The notes beneath the pieces were generated by a model. It had not been told where the DNA came from, did not search any database, and saw nothing but the letters and a program-made list of their open reading frames with translations. Positions 1-6,645 of a DNA stretch of 16,056 bases are shown one piece after another. Location of the stretch: NCBI GenBank assembly GCA_002310055.1, contig DBXS01000004.1:497-16552 (forward strand), in the 5' to 3' direction. Within the stretch, counting starts at the first letter, position 1. The number at the start of each line of letters is the position of its first letter. Source of the DNA: Clostridiales bacterium UBA1206 (lineage in GTDB: Bacteria > Bacillota > Clostridia > Oscillospirales > CAG-382). The translations under genes and the position numbers were made by a program.

Positions 1-1091
<1,091 letters not shown>

Positions 1092-1100
1092 AAAAAACGA

Positions 1101-1108
1101 CCCCCTTC
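1101..1108 (-). promoter_or_regulatory. clpB ribosome binding site
   Basis: GAAGGGGG on the minus strand, 9 nt before the clpB ATG. It supports that start and is preceded by a short hairpin (TACGA/TCGTA arms, 1119-1134). Confidence 0.7.
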
Positions 1109-1149
1109 GTTATTTTCTTACGAAAGGGATCGTACCACATAAATATGGA

Positions 1150-1166
1150 AATTTTGTTACAAAATT
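1150..1166. repeat. Perfect AT-rich palindrome in the clpB leader
   Basis: AATTTTGT, a single central base, then ACAAAATT: 8-bp perfect inverted arms between the CIRCE-like element and the clpB start. It could be an operator or a leader hairpin. It has no run of T beyond it, so it does not look like a terminator. The function is not known from sequence alone. Confidence 0.5.
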
Positions 1167-1184
1167 ATGTACTGAGTGTAAATA

Positions 1185-1211
1185 TTAGCACTCTATCGCC
1201 CATTCTGCTAA
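1185..1211 (-). promoter_or_regulatory. CIRCE-like HrcA operator upstream of clpB
   Basis: Read on the minus strand this is TTAGCAGAA-N9-GAGTGCTAA. The CIRCE consensus is TTAGCACTC-N9-GAGTGCTAA, so one arm matches 9/9 and the other 6/9, with the exact 9-nt spacing (15/18 overall). HrcA binds CIRCE to repress heat-shock genes such as groESL and dnaK; here the element sits about 95 bp before clpB. A possible promoter overlaps it (TTAGCA, 18-nt spacer, TAATAT), but both hexamers are weak matches. A second, partly overlapping palindrome (GAGTGYWAAT/ATTWRCACTC, 1174-1193) shares the conserved arm. Confidence 0.6.
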
Positions 1212-1220
1212 AATTCGATG

Positions 1221-1243
1221 CTTAAAATCGCCAAACAGTTGGC
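1221..1243 (-). terminator. Weak candidate terminator after glnS
   Basis: A hairpin GCCAA-CTGT-TTGGC lies just after the glnS stop and is followed by GATTTTAAG. The 5-bp stem and short, interrupted T run make this a weak call. Readthrough from glnS into clpB remains possible. Confidence 0.25.
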
Positions 1244-1249
1244 AGTCAG

Positions 1250-2896
1250 TCAGAAAGGCTTGCTGTCTTTGAGCTCTACGATGCGGTTGAATGTGTTCGC
1301 GTTCTTGGTATCTTTGCAAAAATATCCGCACCTTACGAACTGGAACCGCTCGCCCGCTTCGGCGGAAGCCAGCGCCTTTTCGGCCTTGCAGTGCTCGAGC
1401 GTCTGCTTGGAATCGGGGTTGTAATAATCGTCGAGCGTCTGCCCTTCGGGGATGGCGCGCGTGTTTTCGATTTTGAACATATAGTCGTACACGTTCACGG
1501 TCACGTCTTCGCATTCCGAAGCCGACACCCAGTGTATGGTCCCCTTGACTTTTCTGCCGTCGGCGGGACTGCCGCAGCCGCTTTCGAGGTCGGCGGTGAC
1601 GTGGACGCATTCCACGGATCCGTCGGGAGCGAGATCGGCTTTACGGAACTTCACTATATACGCGCCCATGAGACGGACTTCGCCTTCGGGCTTGAGCCGG
1701 AAGAATTTGGGCGGCGGATCGAGCGAGAAATCCTCGGAATCGATATACAGTTCGCGCGTGAACGCGACGCTGCGCGTGCCGGCGGTCTCGTCCTTGGGGT
1801 TGTTGGGCAGTTCAAAGTATTCGACCTTGTCTTCGGGGTAATTGTCGACCACTACCCTGACCGGGCGAAGCACGCAGACGCGGCGCGGCGCCGTCTCGTT
1901 GAGCTCTTCGCGTATGCAGTGTTCCAGCAGCGCGCAATCGACTATGGAAAAGTTTTTTGCGACGCCTGCGCGGCGCACGAAATCGAACAGCGCCGAGGGA
2001 GTGTATCCGCGGCGGCGGAGCCCGCAGACCGTGGGCATACGGGGATCGTCCCAGCCGTCGGCGGTGCCGTTATCGATGAGCTTTTTGAGGTTGCGCTTGG
2101 AAAGCACCGTGTTGGTGATGAACAGCTTTGCGAACTCGTACTGGTGCGGCTTTTTTTCAAAGCCGATATTGTCTATGACCCAGTCGTAGAGCGGACGGTG
2201 GTTTTCGAATTCTATGGAGCACATGGAATGCGTTATGCCTTCCATCGCGTCCTGAATGGGATGCGCGAAATCGTACAGCGGATAGATGCACCATTCGTCG
2301 CCCTGACGGTGATGCGCGCGGTGGAGTATGCGATAGATTATGGGGTCGCGCATGTTGATGTTGGGCGAAGACATATCTATCTTGGCGCGCAGCGTGCAGG
2401 CGCCGTCGGGAAGGACGCCGCTCTTCATTTTTTCAAAAAGCGCAAGGTTTTCTTCCACGCTCCTGTTGCGGTAGGGCGATTCCCTGCCCGGCTCGGTGAG
2501 GGTGCCGCGGTATTCGTTTATTTCTTTTTCGTTCAGGTCGCAGACGTACGCCTTTCCCTCCTTTATGAGCTTCACGGCGAATTCATAGCACTTGCCGAAA
2601 TAATCCGAACCGTAGCATACATGGTCGGGATCTTTGCCTATGAGCCATTTGAGGTCGTTGTAGATGGAATCGACGTATTCCACGTCTTCCTTGGCGGGGT
2701 TGGTGTCGTCGTAACGCAGATTGAATTCGCCGCCGAACTGTTTTGCGGCGGTGTAATTGATATAGATCGCCTTTATGTGCCCTATGTGCAGATATCCGTT
2801 GGGCTCGGGCGGAAAACGGGTGTGAACTTTTTCGACCACGCCGCTTGTCAAATCGTTTTCGATTATCTCAAACAGAAAATTGTTGTTTTCTTCCAT
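1250..2896 (-). CDS. glnS: Glutaminyl-tRNA synthetase
   Basis: This class I synthetase charges tRNA-Gln with glutamine in the cytoplasm. From the ATG start the protein has 548 residues, the usual GlnRS length. The N-terminal Rossmann fold carries PPEPNGYLHIGH (HIGH at 37-40), the GlnRS form of the signature, and the second motif is VLSKR (264-268). The C-terminal ~200 residues are the two-beta-barrel anticodon-binding region, seen in LRPVRVVVDNYPE and in KGTIHWVSASE, which is diagnostic of GlnRS against bacterial GluRS. A TTG six bases upstream (2902) overlaps the gltX stop and could also initiate: AAGGAG is 5 nt from the TTG and 11 nt from the ATG. I prefer the ATG. The gene is co-transcribed and probably translationally coupled with gltX. 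Many Firmicutes lack GlnRS and use GatCAB instead. Confidence 0.96.
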   Translation of the reverse strand: MEENNNFLFEIIENDLTSGVVEKVHTRFPPEPNGYLHIGHIKAIYINYTAAKQFGGEFNLRYDDTNPAKEDVEYVDSIYNDLKWLIGKDPDHVCYGSDYFGKCYEFAVKLIKEGKAYVCDLNEKEINEYRGTLTEPGRESPYRNRSVEENLALFEKMKSGVLPDGACTLRAKIDMSSPNINMRDPIIYRILHRAHHRQGDEWCIYPLYDFAHPIQDAMEGITHSMCSIEFENHRPLYDWVIDNIGFEKKPHQYEFAKLFITNTVLSKRNLKKLIDNGTADGWDDPRMPTVCGLRRRGYTPSALFDFVRRAGVAKNFSIVDCALLEHCIREELNETAPRRVCVLRPVRVVVDNYPEDKVEYFELPNNPKDETAGTRSVAFTRELYIDSEDFSLDPPPKFFRLKPEGEVRLMGAYIVKFRKADLAPDGSVECVHVTADLESGCGSPADGRKVKGTIHWVSASECEDVTVNVYDYMFKIENTRAIPEGQTLDDYYNPDSKQTLEHCKAEKALASAEAGERFQFVRCGYFCKDTKNANTFNRIVELKDSKPF

Positions 2897-2898
2897 TT

Positions 2899-4584
2899 TC
2901 AAAGACTCTCCTTAAAAGAGTTTATTCTGTCTATGGTTTCCGCTTTGCCTAAGATGTTCATCACCGTGAAGAGATCCGGCGAATTCAGCCGCCCGGTGAC
3001 CGCCACACGGATGAACGAAGACACGTCGGCCACGCTGCCCTTATACGCCGAAGGATCGGCTTTGTAGAGCTTCATATCGGGGCAGAAGCCGTTCTTTGCG
3101 GCAATTTGCTTTATCTTTTCGAACCACGTGTTCTGGTCGTCGTTTTCATCGTAGTTTCCGGCAAAATCCGCAAGGCAGGATTTTATATCGGCTTTATCGA
3201 AGCCTTCGATAGCGTCTTCCACTTTGAACAGCTCTTTGTAGAAGAACGAAACGAACGGCCTGACTTCGCTCCAGCGGCCGAAATCTTTTCTGGGTTTCTT
3301 TCCGCCGCGGCCTATGGAAAAGACAGCTATCGCTTTTTCCTTATCCGCCTCGAGCAGGTTTGCGAACTCTTCATCGAACAGGCGCGACCATTCCAGCGCG
3401 CCGGAATATATCTGCTCGGCGGTCATGCGGGAAAGAACGTTTTTGGAAATATCCTCGAGCTTTTCAAAATCTATGAGGCAGCCGGAATTGGACATCTTCT
3501 TTATGCTGAACTGAAAATCGGTATAAGGCGAATCGGGGTTTTTGCTCCGCCATTCCTCGTAATTGGAATTGAGCACGGTGAGCAGGTATTCGCGCACCGC
3601 CTCCGGCGCGTAGCCCAGGCGCGTGTAATCGTCCATGCTCGCGCCCATATCGCGTTTGGAAAGCTTTTTCTTGTTGCCGTTGGCGTCAAGGCTCATCACC
3701 TGCGCGGTGTGCATGTATTTGGGAGTTTTGAAACCCAGATACGAAAACAGCTGCAGATGCAGAGGCAGGCTCGCCAGCCATTCCTCGCCGCGTATGACGT
3801 GGGTGGTGCCCATAAGATGGTCGTCTACCGCGTGGGCGAAATGGTAAGGCGGTATACCGTTGCTTTTGAGTATTATCTCGTCGCGGTCGTTTTCGGGCAG
3901 TTCGAGCTCGCCGCGGATCAGGTCGAAGCACTTGACTTTGCGTTCGCCGTCGCCGGAAGCGAGCACGCGCAGCACGAACGGATCGCCGTTCTTTAAGTGC
4001 TCTTTTACCTCTTTGAGCGTGAAAACGCGCCTCGCGAGCATTTCTTCTTTTTGCTGTTCGGCGAATTCCTCGGTCCATTCGCGGCTCTTGACTTCGGCTT
4101 TTTTATCCGAAGCGTTGAGCGATTCGAGCTCCTCGCGCGTGGTGAACACCGGGTACGCCAGCCCGCGGCGAACGAGATCCTTGGCGTAAACGCGGTAGAT
4201 AGGTCCGCGTTCGGACTGCTTGTAAGGACCGTATTCGCCTTTGTACGCGATCTCTCCGTCTTCGCCTATTACGGCACCTTCGTCGAAATGGACTCCGTAA
4301 TGCGCCAGTGTGGAAATGAGTTTCTGCGCAGCACCCTTGATCTCGCGCTTTTCATCGGTGTCTTCAATGCGCAAAAAGAACACGCCGCCCGACTGGTGCG
4401 CCAGCCGTTCGCCGACTATCGTCTGATATAATCCGCCCAGATGTACGAATCCCGTGGGGCTGGGCGCAAAGCGGGTAACTTTGGCGTCCTGCGGGAGCGC
4501 GCGCGGGGGATATTTCTTTTCTATGTCCTCGGGCGTTTCAGTCACGTCCGGGAAAAGCAGTTCGGCGAGTTTTGCGTAATCCAT
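2899..4584 (-). CDS. gltX: Glutamyl-tRNA synthetase
   Basis: This class I synthetase charges tRNA-Glu with glutamate. At 561 residues it is longer than typical bacterial GluRS (about 470-500). The excess is partly an N-terminal leader of about 36 residues (MDYAKLAELLFPDV...) before the catalytic core, a form I recognise from Clostridia. Visible motifs are RFAPSPTGFVHLGGLYQ (HIGH equivalent HLGG, 48-51), LRIEDTD (71-77) and KKLSKRD (KMSKS equivalent, 307-311). The C-terminal ~190 residues fit the helical anticodon-binding domain of bacterial GluRS. The ATG at 4584 has GGAG 10 nt upstream and a clear sigma-A promoter. It is first in a two-gene unit with glnS, which suggests the GluRS is of the discriminating kind; that is inference. 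Confidence 0.95.
   Translation of the reverse strand: MDYAKLAELLFPDVTETPEDIEKKYPPRALPQDAKVTRFAPSPTGFVHLGGLYQTIVGERLAHQSGGVFFLRIEDTDEKREIKGAAQKLISTLAHYGVHFDEGAVIGEDGEIAYKGEYGPYKQSERGPIYRVYAKDLVRRGLAYPVFTTREELESLNASDKKAEVKSREWTEEFAEQQKEEMLARRVFTLKEVKEHLKNGDPFVLRVLASGDGERKVKCFDLIRGELELPENDRDEIILKSNGIPPYHFAHAVDDHLMGTTHVIRGEEWLASLPLHLQLFSYLGFKTPKYMHTAQVMSLDANGNKKKLSKRDMGASMDDYTRLGYAPEAVREYLLTVLNSNYEEWRSKNPDSPYTDFQFSIKKMSNSGCLIDFEKLEDISKNVLSRMTAEQIYSGALEWSRLFDEEFANLLEADKEKAIAVFSIGRGGKKPRKDFGRWSEVRPFVSFFYKELFKVEDAIEGFDKADIKSCLADFAGNYDENDDQNTWFEKIKQIAAKNGFCPDMKLYKADPSAYKGSVADVSSFIRVAVTGRLNSPDLFTVMNILGKAETIDRINSFKESL
2908..2913 (-). promoter_or_regulatory. glnS ribosome binding site inside the end of gltX
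   Basis: AAGGAG lies within the last codons of gltX. It is 5 nt from a TTG that overlaps the gltX stop codon and 11 nt from the ATG at 2896. The two spacings leave the glnS start ambiguous by two codons. Confidence 0.6.
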
Positions 4585-4616
4585 ATAAACAATACTCCAT
4601 ATTAAGAATTTATCGT

Positions 4617-4645
4617 ATTATATCACTTTATTCGCGCCCCGTCAA
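4617..4645 (-). promoter_or_regulatory. Sigma-A promoter for gltX-glnS
   Basis: TTGACG, a 17-nt spacer, then TATAAT on the minus strand, about 33 bp before the gltX start. The -10 box is perfect and the -35 box matches 5/6. Confidence 0.85.
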
Positions 4646-4671
4646 GATGTTTGATATAACAAATAAAACGC

Positions 4672-4700
4672 AAAGAAAAACGAGCGCTTCTTGCGCCCGC
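4672..4700 (-). terminator. Intrinsic terminator after the Y-family polymerase gene
   Basis: On the minus strand GCGGGCGC-AAGAA-GCGCTCGT forms an 8-bp stem with two G-U pairs, followed by TTTTCTTT. It ends the polymerase transcript about 95 nt past its stop and insulates the gltX promoter just downstream. Confidence 0.8.
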
Positions 4701-4713
4701 TTTCTAAGCTCAT

Positions 4714-4791
4714 AACTCTAAACTCATAACCGATCGTCACCTTACGGAAAAAAGTTCAGAGTTTACGGTTCGGAACTGAGAGTTTGGAGTT
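4714..4791. repeat. Imperfect inverted repeat with AGAGTTT motifs between gltX and the polymerase gene
   Basis: The 12-base arms aactctaaactc (4714-4725) and gagtttggagtt (4780-4791) match 11/12 as an inverted repeat around a 54-nt spacer. Further AGAGTTTA-like and CATAAC/GGTT motifs lie inside. The right arm abuts the polymerase stop codon. It looks like a small non-coding interspersed element or a decayed structure rather than a terminator. No ORF is evident in it. Confidence 0.4.
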
Positions 4792-4792
4792 T

Positions 4793-6166
4793 TTACGCCC
4801 GCCGCGTTAGAGAAGCTTTTATAACGCTGCCGCGCGTGAGTATGCCTTTGCCGTACCGCGCGCGCAGGCCGTCCACCGCGGCGTCATAGCGCGTATCGCG
4901 CAGGAGCTGTTTTTCGGCGGGAGAATAAAAGAACTTGCACTGTTCGCTTTCCGGCTCGGGCACGACTTCGGCGCAGCACACGCGCACCGACCGCGCCGGG
5001 CGCGAAAGATCCCAGTTCTGTTCCAGAAGCTCGCGCGCGGCTTCTTCCACGGCGCGGGTGGAAGAGACCGGGTACGGCAGCTTTTTGCGCCGCGTTATCA
5101 CGTTGAGCGCGGTATCGCGTACGCAGACTTCCACCACGCCGCAGCGGGCGCCGTCGGCGCGCATACGGGCGCACGCTTTTTCGGCAAGATACGCCGCGGC
5201 GGCGAAATAATCTTCGTATCCGCACAGATCGCGCAGAAAAGTCATGCCGTTGCCGTAGGATTTCGCTGCCGGAGCGAACGGGCTGACCGGCGAATCTTCC
5301 AAACCTCGGCACGCCTTTACCAAGTCGGCGCCCGTTTTGCCGAACTGCCGCGCTATTTCTTCTGTATCGGCGCGCGCCATGTCGCCTATGGTGTATATCC
5401 CCAGCCGGCGCAGCTTGGGCACGGTGTGCCGGCCTATATACATCATATCGCCCACCGGCAGCGGATACAGCAGTTCTTTATAATTGGAACGCGTTATGGC
5501 CGTGGTGGCGTCCGGTTTTTTGTAATCGCTACCCAGCTTGGCAAACGTCTTGTTGAACGAAACGCCCACCGATACCGTCACGCCGGTCTCTTCGCGCACG
5601 CGCCGCCTTATATCGTCCGCCATCCTTATGCCGCCGCCGAAAAGCCGCGTGCTGCCTGTCACGTCCAGCCACGATTCGTCTATGCCGAACGGCTCTATCA
5701 AGTCGGTATAATCGTAATATATGCGCGTTATCTCGCGCGAATACTGTTCGTAAAGCGCGTAGTGCGGCGGCGCTATGACGAGCGACGGACATTTGAGCTT
5801 AGCCTGCCATATCACTTCGCCGGTGGAAACGCCCGCCTTTTTGGCGAGCTCGTTCTTGGCGAGCACTATCCCGTGGCGGTCCGCCTGGCTGCCGCAGACC
5901 GCCATTGGGACTTCGCGGTATTCGGGGTGCGTGACCATTTCCACCGAAGCGAAAAAGCAGTTGCAGTCGCAGTGGAGTATTATACGCCCGCCGAACGCTT
6001 CGGCATCGTCTTCCCCGCCGGAACGCGCGTTTTCGCGCAATAATTTTTGCGATCTCGCCCACACGTCGCCGCGCGCGGTGTTCCATTCAAAGCCGTTTTC
6101 AAGATTGACGCGCTTTGCGACAAGCTCGCCGTAGACCGCGCTTTTGTCGAACGAATTGCAGCACAC
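4793..6166 (-). CDS. dinB: Y-family translesion DNA polymerase (DinB/Pol IV type), SOS-regulated
   Basis: This error-prone polymerase copies past damaged bases. The product is 457 residues from the GTG at 6166, chosen because AAAGGGAGG lies 8 nt upstream; an in-frame GTG at 6187 has no such site. The catalytic core starts near residue 61. It has the first acidic motif HCDCNCFFASVE (Asp67, steric-gate Phe72), FGIDESWLDVT (Asp163, Glu164), a thumb helix-hairpin-helix region (around 235-285) and a little finger to about 400. Near the C-terminus EQCKFF (QCKFF 409-413) sits where relatives have a QLSLF-type beta-clamp motif. It is followed by the family tail DAAVDGLRARYGKG. Residues 1-60 form an extension not found in standard DinB, which starts almost at the IILHCD strand; its function is unknown. 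The gene has a single-gene transcript with a perfect promoter and two LexA boxes. UmuC-like naming is possible. Confidence 0.9.
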   Translation of the reverse strand: MCCNSFDKSAVYGELVAKRVNLENGFEWNTARGDVWARSQKLLRENARSGGEDDAEAFGGRIILHCDCNCFFASVEMVTHPEYREVPMAVCGSQADRHGIVLAKNELAKKAGVSTGEVIWQAKLKCPSLVIAPPHYALYEQYSREITRIYYDYTDLIEPFGIDESWLDVTGSTRLFGGGIRMADDIRRRVREETGVTVSVGVSFNKTFAKLGSDYKKPDATTAITRSNYKELLYPLPVGDMMYIGRHTVPKLRRLGIYTIGDMARADTEEIARQFGKTGADLVKACRGLEDSPVSPFAPAAKSYGNGMTFLRDLCGYEDYFAAAAYLAEKACARMRADGARCGVVEVCVRDTALNVITRRKKLPYPVSSTRAVEEAARELLEQNWDLSRPARSVRVCCAEVVPEPESEQCKFFYSPAEKQLLRDTRYDAAVDGLRARYGKGILTRGSVIKASLTRRA

Positions 6167-6174
6167 TGCCGCCG

Positions 6175-6183
6175 CCTCCCTTT
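6175..6183 (-). promoter_or_regulatory. Ribosome binding site that sets the polymerase start
   Basis: AAAGGGAGG lies 8 nt before GTG at 6166. It falls inside the reading frame that would follow from the upstream GTG at 6187, so it argues for the downstream start. Confidence 0.7.
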
Positions 6184-6208
6184 CCACAGGTGTTCCATTC
6201 TCATTGAT

Positions 6209-6223
6209 GCGAACATTTGTTCT
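6209..6223. promoter_or_regulatory. LexA (SOS) box 1
   Basis: GCGAACATTTGTTCT contains GAAC-N4-GTTC, the core of the Gram-positive SOS box. It lies just downstream of the -10 box, over the expected transcription start. It is identical, in inverted orientation, to box 2. Confidence 0.9.
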
Positions 6224-6231
6224 GTACGGTG

Positions 6232-6260
6232 ATTATAGCACGCCCGCGCGCATTTGTCAA
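6232..6260 (-). promoter_or_regulatory. Perfect-consensus sigma-A promoter for the polymerase gene
   Basis: TTGACA, a 17-nt spacer, then TATAAT on the minus strand, matching both consensus hexamers exactly. Such a strong promoter fits a gene held off by tight repression. Box 2 overlaps the -35 edge and box 1 covers the start region. The untranslated leader to the GTG at 6166 would be roughly 60 nt. Confidence 0.92.
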
Positions 6261-6274
6261 GAACAAATGTTCGC
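6260..6274. promoter_or_regulatory. LexA (SOS) box 2
   Basis: AGAACAAATGTTCGC is the exact reverse complement of box 1. Its first base overlaps the -35 hexamer. The centres of the two boxes are 51 bp apart, close to five helical turns, so LexA dimers would sit on the same face of the DNA. Confidence 0.9.
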
Positions 6275-6281
6275 AATTCCG

Positions 6282-6322
6282 AAAAAAATAAAAGCCCGAA
6301 AAGCGTTTGGCTTTTCGGGCTT
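6282..6322 (-). terminator. Strong intrinsic terminator after the Dabb gene
   Basis: A 13-bp perfect stem (AAGCCCGAAAAGC with its complement) around a 5-nt loop is followed on the minus strand by TTATTTTTTT. It lies 27 nt past the Dabb stop and ends the Crp-GHL10-Dabb transcript just upstream of the SOS promoter. Confidence 0.95.
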
Positions 6323-6348
6323 GCTTTTCTATACTGTTTTAAGCGCTA

Positions 6349-6645
6349 TCACGCTTCGTAATCGATACACACGCGCTCGGCAGTGAACGGACGGACGTAA
6401 GTCGCAGCGGCGGCGACGTGAGCCGGATGCTTTTGATACGCCGCGAGAGACGAAGCGTCTTCGAATTCGGTATAAAGCATCATATCGGCGCTGGAAGACG
6501 GCAGCTTTTCGGTCTGCACCTTTACTTTCAACAGCCCGGGGACGACGCCGGCGAGCGATTCGAGCGCCTGCTTTGCGTTTTGCATAACGGATTCTTTATC
6601 TTCGAGTTCGGGTTTGAGTTTCCACAAAATGATATGGCGTACCAT
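6349..6645 (-). CDS. Dabb (stress-responsive A/B barrel) domain protein
   Basis: This is a small 98-residue protein, the usual size for a single Dabb domain (dimeric alpha+beta barrel, ferredoxin-like). The typical opening MVRHIILWKLK, the central PGLLKVKV, and LYTEFEDASSLAAYQKHPAHV are all present; YQ-HP-H is a hallmark of the family. The ending AERVCIDYEA also fits. Members are cytoplasmic and mostly of unknown function; some plant and bacterial relatives are linked to stress or act as small cyclases. The ATG at 6645 has AGGAGG 11 nt upstream and overlaps the preceding stop by one base (TAATG), so it is translationally coupled to the GHL10 gene. An upstream in-frame start at 6681 would lie inside that gene and is unlikely. 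The substrate is unknown. Confidence 0.88.
   Translation of the reverse strand: MVRHIILWKLKPELEDKESVMQNAKQALESLAGVVPGLLKVKVQTEKLPSSSADMMLYTEFEDASSLAAYQKHPAHVAAAATYVRPFTAERVCIDYEA

Noticed and set aside
1391..3067. 558-codon open frame on the plus strand opposite glnS and the end of gltX
   Set aside because: The glnS protein is unmistakable. Its codon choice avoids TTA, CTA and TCA, which would read as stops on the opposite strand, so long antisense frames arise by composition. The antisense product has no recognisable domain or ribosome site.
6191..6196. Possible third LexA half-site TGTTCC near the polymerase start
   Set aside because: No GAAC partner lies at the required 4-nt spacing.
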